Assembly (NCBI GenBank): GCA_052387255.1
Contig: JBQTJI010000043.1
Location: 30,972 to 94,971, forward strand
Source: JBBQXK01 sp052387255
Lineage (GTDB): Bacteria; Pseudomonadota; Alphaproteobacteria; Rhodobacterales; Rhodobacteraceae
Reading direction: 5' to 3'
DNA: 64,000 nt
Part shown: in pieces, positions 41,129 to 50,127 of the stretch
Layout: each line of letters opens with the position of its first letter
Numbering within the stretch: the first letter of the stretch is position 1
Translations under genes and position numbers: made by a program
Notes under the pieces: model-generated
Told to the model about the DNA's origin: nothing
Seen by the model: the letters and a program-made list of their open reading frames with translations, nothing else
The model's database searches: none

Positions 41129-43063
41129 ATGATCCGCCGTCTGGTGTTCCCCCTGCTGGCCATCCTGCTGCTGGCCCTGCCCGCCCGCGCCGATGAGGCG
41201 GCGGCGCTGCGGGCCGCACTCGACGCCGCGGCGGCCAGGGACTGGGAAGGTGCCGCGCTCGAGGCGCGGGCGGCGGGCGCGGTCGGGGCCGAGATCGTCG
41301 AATGGATGCGCCTGCGGGCCGGTCAGGGGCGGCTGGGCGACTACGAGGTGTTCCTCAGGGCGCATCCCGACTGGCCTGGCCTGGCGCTGTTGCACCAGAA
41401 GGGGGAAGAAGCGGCGGCGCGGTCGGACACGCCCGAACGTGTGATCGCCTATTTCGCCGCCGACCGCGCCTCGACGCCCGAGGGGGCGATGGCGCTGATC
41501 GCCGCCCTGCGGGCCACGGGCCGGGCCGAGGATGCCGCCGCCGAGGCACGGCGCGTCTGGGTCGAGATGGATTTTTCGGGCGCAGAGCAGACCGCCTTCC
41601 TCACCCTGGCGGGCGACAGCGTGGCCCGCGCCCACGCCGCGCGGACGGACCGCCTGCTGTGGGACCGCGCGCCGAAATCCGCCCTGCGGATGCTGCCCCT
41701 TCTGTCGCCCGACCAGCGCCGTCTGGCCGAGGCGCGGATCGCCCTGCAGGCCGGGGGCGACGGGGTGAACGCCCTGATCGCCGCCGTACCTGCCGACCTG
41801 CAATCCGACCCGGGCCTCGCCCATGACCGGTTCCAGTGGCGCATGGACAATGGGCTGTACGACTCGGCGGCGGAACTGATCCTGGAACGCTCGGCCGCGG
41901 TCGAGGGCCTGGGCGACCCCGCCGCCTGGGCGAAACGCCGCGCCAGCCTGGCGCGCGAACTGGCCGAGCGGGGGCAGCCGCGGCTGGCGTACCGGGTCGC
42001 CGCGTCGCACAATCTGCAGGGCGGGGCCGACCACGCGGACCTGGAGTTTCTGGCGGGCTTCATCGCCTTGCGGCAACTGGACGACGCCAGGGCGGCAAAG
42101 GCGCATTTCGTCGCGCTGCGCGCAGTGGTGAAGACCGGCATCAGCCTGTCGCGCGCGCATTACTGGGAGGGTCGCGCCGCCGAGGTGCTGGGCGAAAAGG
42201 ATGCGGCTACGGCGGCCTACCGGGCTGCTGCGGTCCATTCCAGCGCCTACTACGGTCTGCTCGCTGCCGAACGGCTGGGGCAGCCCCTGGATGCAGCGCT
42301 TCTGTCCGATGCGCGGCCCGCCGACTGGCGGCAGGCCCCCTTCGCGCGGTCGTCGGTGCTGACGGCCGCACGCCTGTTCCTGCGCGCGGGCGACCGGGCC
42401 AACGGCAAGCGGTTCATGCTGCATCTGGCCCAAAGCCTCGACGCCTCGGGCATCGCGCAGCTGGCCGATCTGGCCCTGTCGATGGGCGAGCCGCATGTCG
42501 CGCTGGTGCTGGCCAAGGCGGCGGCGGAGCGCGGCGCGATCCTGCCGCGCTACTATTATCCGCTGGTGGGGCTGGTGCCCGATGGCCTGCTGGTCAGCCG
42601 GGCCCTGGCCCTGGCCATCGCGCGCCGGGAAAGCGAGTTCGATCCGGCCGTGGTCAGCGGAGCCGGGGCGATGGGGCTGATGCAGGTGATGCCGGGCACG
42701 GCCAAGGACATGGCGGCGCAGGTGGGGGTACCCTACGCCAAGGGCAGGCTCACGACCGACCCCGCCTACAACGTGACGCTGGGGTCGGCCTATCTGCGCC
42801 AGTTGATCGACGAATTCGGCCCGGCGGTCGCCCTGGTCGCCGCCGGGTACAACGCCGGGCCGACGCGCCCCCGCCGCTGGATCACGGCCTTTGGTGATCC
42901 CCGGTCGCCGTCGGTCGATGTGGTCGACTGGGTGGAACAGATCCCGATCGGCGAGACGCGCACCTATGTCATGCGGGTGTCCGAATCGCTGGTGATCTAC
43001 CGCGCGCGGCTGAAGGGCGCGGTCGGGCCGGTGAACCTGACGGGCGAACTGACCGGGCGCTGA
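41129..43063 (+). CDS. Soluble lytic murein transglycosylase (Slt-like)
   Basis: 644 residues. Signal peptide MIRRLVFPLLAILLLALPARA, then a long helical superhelix (about 25-470) and a C-terminal SLT lysozyme-like domain: ALAIARRESEFDPAVVSGAGAMGLMQVMPGTA with catalytic Glu in RRESEF, and VALVAAGYNAGPTRPRRW. It cleaves peptidoglycan glycan strands to 1,6-anhydro products in the periplasm. The ATG at 41129 gives the signal peptide directly. It ends 1 nt short of the convergent metallophosphoesterase stop. Confidence 0.92.
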   Translation: MIRRLVFPLLAILLLALPARADEAAALRAALDAAAARDWEGAALEARAAGAVGAEIVEWMRLRAGQGRLGDYEVFLRAHPDWPGLALLHQKGEEAAARSDTPERVIAYFAADRASTPEGAMALIAALRATGRAEDAAAEARRVWVEMDFSGAEQTAFLTLAGDSVARAHAARTDRLLWDRAPKSALRMLPLLSPDQRRLAEARIALQAGGDGVNALIAAVPADLQSDPGLAHDRFQWRMDNGLYDSAAELILERSAAVEGLGDPAAWAKRRASLARELAERGQPRLAYRVAASHNLQGGADHADLEFLAGFIALRQLDDARAAKAHFVALRAVVKTGISLSRAHYWEGRAAEVLGEKDAATAAYRAAAVHSSAYYGLLAAERLGQPLDAALLSDARPADWRQAPFARSSVLTAARLFLRAGDRANGKRFMLHLAQSLDASGIAQLADLALSMGEPHVALVLAKAAAERGAILPRYYYPLVGLVPDGLLVSRALALAIARRESEFDPAVVSGAGAMGLMQVMPGTAKDMAAQVGVPYAKGRLTTDPAYNVTLGSAYLRQLIDEFGPAVALVAAGYNAGPTRPRRWITAFGDPRSPSVDVVDWVEQIPIGETRTYVMRVSESLVIYRARLKGAVGPVNLTGELTGR

Positions 43064-43064
43064 G

Positions 43065-44636
43065 TCAGACGTCCGGCAGTACCGACAGGAACCGCCGCCA
43101 GAATCCGGCGACCGACGCCCCCGGATCGGCGGCGGGATCGCCGTGGCGGCACAGGGCATGGCACAGGGCCAGGCGGTCGGGGAAGATGTGAGCGACGGCC
43201 AACGAACCGCCTTCGCGCAGCAGGTGGATGTCGGCGGCAAGGTCGAACAGGGAATAGTCTGCCATGTCGGCGGCGGTCAGTGCCGATGTCTTGCCCCCCA
43301 GCATGTCGATCAGGTCCCCGGCATGCCGCCCGCGCGACCAGTCCAGCACCTCCTGCGGCCAGTCGCGCGGCAAGCGCACCTCGCGCACCCGCGTGCGAAA
43401 CTGTTCTGCCAGGAAATCGCCGTAATCCATCGGCGGATCGGTCCGCCCCTCGGCGGCATAAAGTGCTGTCAACACCGGATCGGGCGGCAGGTCGGCCAGC
43501 GAATGCGCCCGTGTCGCGGTCCCGTCGTGCCCCGCCGTGACCTCGGTGAAGGCGGGCGGATGCGTCACCAGCGACGGCAGGGCCACGTCGGTCAGCGTGC
43601 CCTCGGCCGTGCGCAGGGTGTTCGTCGCATGCACATGCAGGTGGCCCCCGGCATGCCAGCGCAGCCCGGCCCCGATCAGCGCCTGCGCCACGGCAGGCCC
43701 CGGCGTGCGGATGGCCAGGCTGCTGGCGGGGGTCAGCGCCGCCTCGGCCCCGGCGGCAGGCAGGAACGGGTCCAGGACCGGATAGTGCGACACCGTCACC
43801 AGCACCTTGCCCTGCGCCGCCGCCCGCGCGGTGACATCCGCGATCCAGCGCAGAAGATGCGGCTTGACCCGCAGCAGGGCGTTCCAGCCCGCCTCGGACG
43901 GGTCGAGGAAAGCCTTCTTGCGCGCGGGGTCGCGGCGGCCCGGTCGCGGCTCGTACACGTTCGCATCCAGCATCAAGAGCCACAGGCCCGCCTCGGGTTC
44001 CACCAGATACGAAGCGTCCATCAGCCGGTGCGCGACGGTGCCGTCCGCCGCTGTCGCATCGTACATCCGCGCCTGTGGCGCATCGTCGGGGCCAAAGGGG
44101 CTTTCCCAATGCAGGTGATCCGCCTGCCGGAACAGGCCGAAGGCGGCCATCGGCCTCAGCCCCTCGGGCTGGCCCAGGCAACGCATCGCGGGGGTGACAT
44201 GGCCGTCCAGGGTCGGATCGCTGGTCAGCAGGGCCGTCTGCCCCGGCCCGGTGACGATGCGTGCCGAAGTGTGCTTGCCCTGGGCGGCATGGACATCGTG
44301 GTTGCCGGGGATCGCATGGAACCGCAGGCCGTGGCGGTCCTGGTAGCAGTGCAGCAGGATGGCCAGCCGACGCACCGTCTCGGCCTGGCCGTCGTCGCTG
44401 TAGTCGCCCGCCAGCACGACATGGCGCAGGCCCAGAGCCACGATCCGGTCAAGTGCTGCGGTCAGTGCCGTGGCGCTTTCGTTCACGGCGCGAATGCCGC
44501 CGCGCGTGTCGCGCCATGACCGCAGGACCAGTCTTTCGCCGTCGACCATGGACCCCGCCCCGCCGAACTCGCCATGCGGGTCGTGGAAATGCGTGTCGGC
44601 GACGATAGCCAGGCGGAATGGGCCTGCGGCGGCCAT
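43065..44636 (-). CDS. Calcineurin-like metallophosphoesterase
   Basis: 523 residues. The five metal-site motifs are present in order: DTHFHD, LAGDYSDDG, IPGNHDVH, TVSHYPVLDP and AGGHLHVHATN. A long C-terminal part after about 330 (PPMDYGDFLAEQFRTRVREV...) is not catalytic and may pack against the core. The ATG at 44636 overlaps the small methyltransferase stop as TGATG; a GTG at 44639 would add one residue. Substrate unknown. Confidence 0.87.
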   Translation of the reverse strand: MAAAGPFRLAIVADTHFHDPHGEFGGAGSMVDGERLVLRSWRDTRGGIRAVNESATALTAALDRIVALGLRHVVLAGDYSDDGQAETVRRLAILLHCYQDRHGLRFHAIPGNHDVHAAQGKHTSARIVTGPGQTALLTSDPTLDGHVTPAMRCLGQPEGLRPMAAFGLFRQADHLHWESPFGPDDAPQARMYDATAADGTVAHRLMDASYLVEPEAGLWLLMLDANVYEPRPGRRDPARKKAFLDPSEAGWNALLRVKPHLLRWIADVTARAAAQGKVLVTVSHYPVLDPFLPAAGAEAALTPASSLAIRTPGPAVAQALIGAGLRWHAGGHLHVHATNTLRTAEGTLTDVALPSLVTHPPAFTEVTAGHDGTATRAHSLADLPPDPVLTALYAAEGRTDPPMDYGDFLAEQFRTRVREVRLPRDWPQEVLDWSRGRHAGDLIDMLGGKTSALTAADMADYSLFDLAADIHLLREGGSLAVAHIFPDRLALCHALCRHGDPAADPGASVAGFWRRFLSVLPDV

Positions 44637-45115
44637 CACGCCGTCTTGCGGCAGATGAAATACCGGTCGGCCTCGATCCCCGGCGGCAGGGGCAGCGCGA
44701 CCAGCGCGGGTTGGTCCAGCGGCAGCCCGCTGATCGCCAGGCCACCCCGGGCCAGAAGGTCCGCCGCCAGCGCGGGCAGCCAGGTCAGCGTGACCGCATC
44801 GCGGTCGTCATGGCCGGTGCCGATGTCGGCATGCACCAGCGCCGCCCCGCCCCCGGCAAAGGCAGCGGCGGTCTGGGCGATCTCGCCCAGCACCAGGTCG
44901 TCCGCGGAAGGGATGCAGGTGCCGTGCGCGCCAAGCGCCCGGTCGAAAGCCACGATGCGGCGGTCGGGAAACAGCGCGCGCAGATGGCTCCAGGTGCGCC
45001 CGTTGCCCAGCCCGATTTCCAGGATGTCGCCCTGCGGCGGCACCAGCGGCGCGGTCGCGTTCAGGATGTCGCGCTGCGCGGTCAACCGGCGGATGAAGCT
45101 GTCAAGGCGGCTCAT
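44636..45115 (-). CDS. Small class I SAM-dependent methyltransferase
   Basis: 159 residues with a readable SAM site: DILEIGLGNGRTWSHLRALFPDRRIVAFDRA, an E(I)GxGxGxT glycine loop ending in the acidic residue that binds ribose (D). LVHADIGTGHDD and ALAADLLARGGLAISGLPL follow as strands 3 and 5. The ATG at 45115 was chosen because the upstream extension is not family-like. It lies 7 nt after the UDP-sugar dehydrogenase stop, in the same operon. Substrate unknown. Confidence 0.8.
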   Translation of the reverse strand: MSRLDSFIRRLTAQRDILNATAPLVPPQGDILEIGLGNGRTWSHLRALFPDRRIVAFDRALGAHGTCIPSADDLVLGEIAQTAAAFAGGGAALVHADIGTGHDDRDAVTLTWLPALAADLLARGGLAISGLPLDQPALVALPLPPGIEADRYFICRKTA

Positions 45116-45122
45116 CGCGCGG

Positions 45123-46451
45123 TCAGGCTTTGACGATGTGGTCGGCGGCGATGCCGTTGCGGGCAAACACGTTGCGGGTGTCCACGATCAGGCTCGACCA
45201 CCGCGCCAGGGCAGCCCAGTCGATGCCGTCGTGGTCGGTCGAAACCAGCACCGCATCGAACGCGCGGACCGCGTCTTCGGCAAGGGGCACCGACGCCCGC
45301 CCCATCAACGCGCCATAGGCGCGGGTCCTGGGGATCACAGGCACATGGGGATCATGAAAGGCCGCCTCGGCCCCCCGTTCCTCCAGCAGTTCGATCAGCT
45401 TGAGCGACGGGCTTTCGCGGATGTCGGGGACGTTCTTCTTGTAGGCCAGGCCGATCACCAGCACGCGCGACCGGCTGAGCGCGCGGCCCTCCCGGAGGTC
45501 CAGCGCCTCGGCCAGGCGGTTCACGACATGGCGCGGCATGGCCGAATTGATCTCGCCCGCCAGTTCGATGAACCGCGTGTGCAGGTCGTACTCGCGGGCC
45601 TTCCATGTCAGGTAGAACGGGTCGATGGGAATGCAGTGGCCGCCCAGGCCGGGGCCGGGGTAGAACGGCATGAAGCCGAAGGGCTTGGTCTTCGCCGCCT
45701 CGATCACCTCCCAGATGTCCACGCCCATCGCCTCGTAGATCACCTTCAGCTCGTTCACGAGTGCGATGTTGACGGCGCGAAAGACGTTCTCGGTCAGCTT
45801 GACCGCCTCGGCCGTGGCGGTCGACGAGACCGGGACCACGGATGTCACCACGGCCCCGTAGAAGGCCTGCACCAGCGCCCCGGCCTCTGGCCCGTCGCCT
45901 GCCACGACCTTGGGGATCGTGGCCGTGTTGAAGGCGCGGTTGCCGGGGTCCTCGCGTTCGGGCGAGAAGCCGAGGAAGAAATCGCGGCCCGATGTCAGGC
46001 CGGTGCTTTCCAGGATGGTGCGCACCGGGCCGTCGGTCGTGCCGGGATAGGTGGTGGATTCCAGCACGATCAGCTGGCCCTTGCGCAGGGTGCGCGCGAT
46101 GTCCTCGCAGGTGCGGGTGATGTAGGTCAGGTCGGGTTCGCGGTGGCGGGTCAGGGGCGTGGGCACGCAGATGATGATCACGTCGCAGGCAGCCAGACCG
46201 GCAAAGTCGCAGGTCGCCGCGAACCGCCCTGCGTCCACCTCGGCCGCCAGCACGGCATCGGGCGCGGCCTCGATATAGCTTTTGCGCAGGGCGATGGCGT
46301 CGATCTTGGCCGGATCGATGTCGAACCCCGTGACGGTGAACCCCGCCTGTGCCGCCGTCAGCGCCAGCGGCAGGCCGACATAGCCAAGGCCGATCACCCC
46401 CACCCGCGCCGCCCGCGCGGCGATCAGGTCCAGCAGCGGCGCATGGGCCAT
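45123..46451 (-). CDS. UDP-sugar 6-dehydrogenase (UDP-GlcNAc/WbpA/TviB-like)
   Basis: 442 residues. NAD-binding motif VGVIGLGYVGLPLALTAAQAGF (about 17-38), substrate-region ESTTYPGTTDGPVR and GFSPEREDPGN, the catalytic Cys in GPGLGGHCIPIDPFYL, and C-terminal NVPDIRESPSLKLIELL. The ESTTYPG and SPEREDPGN forms match UDP-N-acetylglucosamine or -galactosamine 6-dehydrogenases rather than plain UDP-glucose dehydrogenase. It makes a UDP-uronic acid for surface polysaccharide. No other polysaccharide genes are nearby. Confidence 0.87.
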   Translation of the reverse strand: MAHAPLLDLIAARAARVGVIGLGYVGLPLALTAAQAGFTVTGFDIDPAKIDAIALRKSYIEAAPDAVLAAEVDAGRFAATCDFAGLAACDVIIICVPTPLTRHREPDLTYITRTCEDIARTLRKGQLIVLESTTYPGTTDGPVRTILESTGLTSGRDFFLGFSPEREDPGNRAFNTATIPKVVAGDGPEAGALVQAFYGAVVTSVVPVSSTATAEAVKLTENVFRAVNIALVNELKVIYEAMGVDIWEVIEAAKTKPFGFMPFYPGPGLGGHCIPIDPFYLTWKAREYDLHTRFIELAGEINSAMPRHVVNRLAEALDLREGRALSRSRVLVIGLAYKKNVPDIRESPSLKLIELLEERGAEAAFHDPHVPVIPRTRAYGALMGRASVPLAEDAVRAFDAVLVSTDHDGIDWAALARWSSLIVDTRNVFARNGIAADHIVKA

Positions 46452-46453
46452 CG

Positions 46454-46639
46454 TCAGTGGTCGCCTCCGGCATGGGCGCGGTCGATCATGAACCGCTTGT
46501 CGCAGTACCCGCACTCGACCCAGCCGGTATCCTCGGGGATGGTCAGCCAGACACGGGGATGGCCGAGCGCGCCCTGTCCGCCGTCGCAGGCGACCTTCCA
46601 GGTGGTGACGGTTTCGGTCTCGGGCACGGGGACGGGCAT
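46454..46639 (-). CDS. CHCC zinc-finger protein (NDUFS6-like)
   Basis: 61 residues. The zinc ligands are read as CDGG...GHPRVWL...GWVECGYCDKRF, the zf-CHCC pattern shared with the 13-kDa (NDUFS6) complex I accessory subunit, here as a free-standing small protein usual in alphaproteobacteria. Two nt separate its stop from the dehydrogenase start on the same strand. It may assist complex I assembly. Confidence 0.85.
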   Translation of the reverse strand: MPVPVPETETVTTWKVACDGGQGALGHPRVWLTIPEDTGWVECGYCDKRFMIDRAHAGGDH

Positions 46640-46706
46640 CGGGGGGTCCTTTGCAGGTGCAGGGCCCCGAGTCTAGCGGCGGCACGGCAGGGGGCCAAGC
46701 CCCAAA

Positions 46707-47474
46707 TCAGCCGCCGATCAGCGTATCGCGCGACCGCAGTGCCGCCAGCCAGCCGAGGCCAGACAGGGTATCGCGCGCCGGGCGATACTCGGCGGCGAGC
46801 CATCCGGCATAGCCCTGCGCCGTCAGCCCGCCCGCAAAGGCCGCCAGGTCGAAGCCGCCGCCGCCGGGTTCGTGCCGGTTCGGAAAGCCCGCGATCTGCA
46901 CATGCGTGCAGCGCCCCGCATGGCGCGCCCAGACCGCGCCTGCATCGCCATGGATGCGCGCGGCGTGCCACAGATCGAACTGAATCCCGATGTCGGGCTG
47001 GCCCAGGTCGTCCAGGATGCGGGCCGCCTGATCGTAGTCGTTCAGGAAGTAGCCGGTCATGTCGAACCGGTTCAGCGGCTCGATGGTCAGCGGATGGCCG
47101 AAACTGGCGGCCCAGACCAGGTTCGCGCGGAATGTGGCCTCGGCCTCGGGCCCCTCGGCGTTGCCTGCCATCACATGGATATGCGCGGCCCGCAGGCCCG
47201 CCGCCACTTCCAGCGCTCGGCGGAAGTCGTCACGGAACCGCGCCTCGGCCCCCGGGATGGCGGCAAACCCGCGCTCGCCCGCCGCCCAGTCGCCGGGGGG
47301 CGTGTTGATCAGGGCAACGGGCAGGCCGTCCAGCGCCGCCTGCCAGTCGGGCAGCGGGTGGTCATAGGGGAACAGCATCTCGACCCCGTCGAACCCGGCG
47401 GCACGCGCCAGGGCGGGGCGGTCCAGCATCGGGCTTTCGGTGAACAGCCAGGTCAGGTTGGCGGCAAAGCGCAT
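46707..47474 (-). CDS. hyi: Hydroxypyruvate isomerase family TIM-barrel enzyme
   Basis: 255 residues: MRFAANLTWLFTESPMLDR N-terminus, GFDGVEMLFPYDHP, the metal-binding glutamate in LTIEPLNRFDMTGYFLND, HVQIAGFPNRHEPG and AEYRPARDT. This is close to the canonical Hyi pattern for interconverting hydroxypyruvate and tartronate semialdehyde in glyoxylate metabolism. The gene begins 1 nt after the DUF1285 stop. It is about 10 kb from glcDEF, which also serves glyoxylate metabolism. Confidence 0.85.
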   Translation of the reverse strand: MRFAANLTWLFTESPMLDRPALARAAGFDGVEMLFPYDHPLPDWQAALDGLPVALINTPPGDWAAGERGFAAIPGAEARFRDDFRRALEVAAGLRAAHIHVMAGNAEGPEAEATFRANLVWAASFGHPLTIEPLNRFDMTGYFLNDYDQAARILDDLGQPDIGIQFDLWHAARIHGDAGAVWARHAGRCTHVQIAGFPNRHEPGGGGFDLAAFAGGLTAQGYAGWLAAEYRPARDTLSGLGWLAALRSRDTLIGG

Positions 47475-47475
47475 C

Positions 47476-48093
47476 TCAGCGGTCCAGCGCCGTGGCAAGG
47501 TCGGACGAGGGGATCACCGGAAAGAACGCCCCGCCCGACCGCAGGCCGAACCAGTCCACGCCCTCGACCACCTCGTCGTGGCACAGATCGACCAGCCGGT
47601 AGAACGACTTGCGGTCGATCCGCGCCTCCAGCCCCGCGCGGACCATGACATAGGGCGACGGCGCACCCGTGGCGTCGTCGCGCACCACGCGCAGCGGGTG
47701 GCCGGGGTCGGCCGTCACGCGGTCGCCCACGTTGGTGACAAAGGTCACCGCCTGGTCGGCCCCGCTGCCCGCCACGTCGAAATCGACCGCCACGAACGGC
47801 GCGTCCTCGACCGTCAGGCCCACCTTCTCGACCGGCGTGACCAGAAAATAGGCATCGCCCTCGCGCTTGAGGATGTTCGCGAACAGTTTCACCAGCGGCG
47901 CGCGGCCGATGGGGGTGCCCTGGTAGAACCACGTCCCATCCCGCGCGATCCGCATGTCCAGATCGCCGCAGAACGGCGGATTCCACAGGTGGACAGGGGC
48001 CGGACCGGCCCCCTTGGCGGCCTTGGTCGCCCCTGCCATCACGCTTTCGGCCGAAGGTTTCACGATCAATTGTGCCGGTCCGCCTTTTGCCAT
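47476..48093 (-). CDS. DUF1285 domain protein
   Basis: 205 residues. CGDLDMRIARDGTWFYQGTPIGRAPLVKLFANILKREGDAYFLVTPVEKVGL is the standard opening of DUF1285, followed by a second beta-rich half ending FYRLVDLCHDE. The family is widespread in proteobacteria, soluble and uncharacterised. It is divergent from moxR, with 59 nt between the two starts, and precedes hyi in an operon. Confidence 0.87.
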   Translation of the reverse strand: MAKGGPAQLIVKPSAESVMAGATKAAKGAGPAPVHLWNPPFCGDLDMRIARDGTWFYQGTPIGRAPLVKLFANILKREGDAYFLVTPVEKVGLTVEDAPFVAVDFDVAGSGADQAVTFVTNVGDRVTADPGHPLRVVRDDATGAPSPYVMVRAGLEARIDRKSFYRLVDLCHDEVVEGVDWFGLRSGGAFFPVIPSSDLATALDR

Positions 48094-48152
48094 TTGTGCC
48101 CTGCGGCATAACTCGCTTTACTGGCGAATATAGGGACAGCCGAGGATTTGTC

Positions 48153-49166
48153 ATGCCCGAACCGACCGACACAGCGGCCCTTGTGGCCGAGATCGAGGCG
48201 CTGGGCGACCGGCTGGCCGCCGCCAAGGCGTCGATCAACCGCCGCTTCATCGGCCAGGGCAAGGTCGTGGACCTGGTCCTTGCCGCCATGCTGTGCGGGG
48301 GCCATGCGATCCTGGTCGGCCTGCCGGGCCTGGGCAAGACCCGGCTGGTCGATACCCTGTCCACGGTGATGGGCCTCAAGGGCAACCGCATCCAGTTCAC
48401 CCCCGACCTGATGCCCGCCGACATCCTGGGGTCCGAGGTGCTGGACACCGGGGCGGACGGTGCGCGCGCGTTCCGTTTCATCGAGGGGCCGGTGTTCTGC
48501 CAGTTGCTGATGGCGGACGAGATCAACCGCGCGTCCCCCCGCACCCAGTCGGCCCTGCTGCAGGCCATGCAGGAACGCGAGGTGACCATTGCGGGCCAGC
48601 ACCGCCCCCTGCCGCGCCCCTTCCATGTGCTGGCCACCCAGAACCCGATCGAGCAGGAAGGAACCTATCCCCTGCCCGAGGCACAGCTTGACCGGTTCCT
48701 GGTGCAGGTGGACGTCGACTATCCCGACCGCGCGACCGAACGCGACATCCTGATCGCGACGACCGGGGCGGAGGAGGCTGCGGTGCATAAGGTGTTCGCC
48801 GCCGATGACCTGATCGCGGCGCAGGGCGTGATCCGGCGCATGCCCGTGGGCGATCAGGTGGTCGAGGCGATCCTGGATCTGGTGCGCGCCTGCCGTCCGG
48901 GCGAGGCCGAGGGGCGTGCGCTTGAGGGGCACCTGTCCTGGGGGCCGGGGCCGCGCGCGGCGCAGGCGCTGATGCTGACGGTGCGGGCGCGGGCACTGCT
49001 GGACGGGCGGCTGGCCCCGTCGGTCGCGGATGTGGGGGCCTTGGCGCAGGCGGTGCTGTCGCACCGCATGGCGCTGTCCTTTGCCGCGCGGGCGCGGGGC
49101 GAAAGCCTGGCCGCAATCATTTCGGGCGTGGCGGACCGGACGCTGCGGCTGGGGGCGGCGGCGTGA
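48153..49166 (+). CDS. MoxR-family AAA+ ATPase
   Basis: 337 residues. Walker A VGLPGLGKTRLVD, Walker B QLLMADEINRASPRTQSALLQAMQEREVT, sensor 1 HVLATQNPIEQEGTYPLPEAQLDRF and a lid domain (LSWGPGPRAAQALML) are all typical. MoxR proteins act as chaperones working with von Willebrand A/DUF58 proteins; this is the first gene of such an operon. AGGA precedes the ATG at 48153. The 94-nt gap to the DUF58 gene is filled with three palindromes. Confidence 0.93.
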   Translation: MPEPTDTAALVAEIEALGDRLAAAKASINRRFIGQGKVVDLVLAAMLCGGHAILVGLPGLGKTRLVDTLSTVMGLKGNRIQFTPDLMPADILGSEVLDTGADGARAFRFIEGPVFCQLLMADEINRASPRTQSALLQAMQEREVTIAGQHRPLPRPFHVLATQNPIEQEGTYPLPEAQLDRFLVQVDVDYPDRATERDILIATTGAEEAAVHKVFAADDLIAAQGVIRRMPVGDQVVEAILDLVRACRPGEAEGRALEGHLSWGPGPRAAQALMLTVRARALLDGRLAPSVADVGALAQAVLSHRMALSFAARARGESLAAIISGVADRTLRLGAAA

Positions 49167-49182
49167 CCGTGGAAGCGCCAGA

Positions 49183-49250
49183 ACGATTTCTTCCAAGAAA
49201 TCGTGCCGGAAACTTTGAAGTTTCCGGGCCGGAGTTTTCGAAAACTCCGG
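49183..49250. repeat. Array of three consecutive 22-nt palindromes
   Basis: Three self-complementary segments of equal length at 49183-49204 (arms ACGATTTCTT / AAGAAATCGT), 49206-49227 (CCGGAAACTT / AAGTTTCCGG) and 49229-49250 (CCGGAGTTTTC / GAAAACTCCGG). Each differs in sequence but has 10- or 11-bp arms and a 0-2 nt centre; starts are spaced exactly 23 nt apart. They fill 68 of the 94 nt between moxR and the DUF58 gene. No T-run follows. Possible roles are RNA hairpins for processing or stability inside the operon, or protein-binding sites. Confidence 0.9.
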
Positions 49251-49260
49251 TGGGCACCGC

Positions 49261-50127
49261 ATGACCGACCTCACCCTCCTGCGCGCCGAGGCCGAGACGC
49301 TGGGGCAATCCCTGCCGCCGCTGCTGGCCGAGGCCGAGCATCTGGCGGCGACCGTGATCCTGGGCGAACACGGGCGCAGGCGCGCAGGGATGGGTGACGA
49401 GTTCTGGCAGTACCGCCCGGCGGGTGTGGGGGATTCGGCGCGCATGGTCGACTGGCGGCGTTCCGCCCGGTCGGACGCGCATTTCGTGCGCGAACGCGAA
49501 TGGCAGGCGTCGCAGACAGTGGCGCTGTGGGTCGATCCGGCGCGCTCGATGGGGTTTTCGGGGGACAAGGGCCGCGCGCCCAAGCGCGACCGCGCGCGGC
49601 TCTTGGCCCTGGCCGTGGCTGTGCTGCTTTTGCGCGGGGGCGAGCGGGTGGGCCTGGGGGCCGAGGTGCCGCCCCGGTCGGGCCGGGCGCAGATGCTGCG
49701 GCTGATGCAGGGGCTGGAGGACGGGGCCGACGATTACGGCACGCCCGATGTCTCGGGCGTGGCGGCGCACGGGCGGGCGGTGTTCCTGTCGGATTTTCTG
49801 GGCGATCCGCAGGGCGTCGAGACCGCCCTCGGCTGGGCGTCCGACAAGGGGGTGCGGGGCGCGCTGGTACAGGTGCTGGACCCGGCGGAGGAAGAGTTCC
49901 CGTTTGACGGGCGCACGATCTTTGAATCGATGGGCGGCACCGTGCGGCACGAGACCTTGCGCGCGGGCGACCTGCGGACGCGCTACCTTGACCGGCTGGC
50001 CGAACGCAAGGCGCGGCTGCTGACCCTGGCGCAGGCCAGCGGCTGGCACTATCTGTGCCACCACACCGGGCAACCGGCGCAGGGCGCGCTGCTGTGGCTG
50101 TTCCGGGCGCTGGAAAGGGGCCACTGA
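49261..50127 (+). CDS. DUF58 domain protein
   Basis: 288 residues. The DUF58 signature is DEFWQYRPAGVGDSARMVDWRRSARSDAHFVREREWQASQ (about 45-85), followed by a von Willebrand A-like fold: VALWVDPARSMGFSG in place of a full MIDAS, AVFLSDFLGDP and GALVQVLDPAEEEFPF. It is the usual partner of MoxR. It overlaps the next gene as TGATG. Confidence 0.9.
   Translation: MTDLTLLRAEAETLGQSLPPLLAEAEHLAATVILGEHGRRRAGMGDEFWQYRPAGVGDSARMVDWRRSARSDAHFVREREWQASQTVALWVDPARSMGFSGDKGRAPKRDRARLLALAVAVLLLRGGERVGLGAEVPPRSGRAQMLRLMQGLEDGADDYGTPDVSGVAAHGRAVFLSDFLGDPQGVETALGWASDKGVRGALVQVLDPAEEEFPFDGRTIFESMGGTVRHETLRAGDLRTRYLDRLAERKARLLTLAQASGWHYLCHHTGQPAQGALLWLFRALERGH

Noticed and set aside
40994..43240. Long upstream extension of dapA
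   Set aside because: It is antisense to the transglycosylase gene. DapA homology starts exactly at the ATG at 40993, which has a ribosome site.
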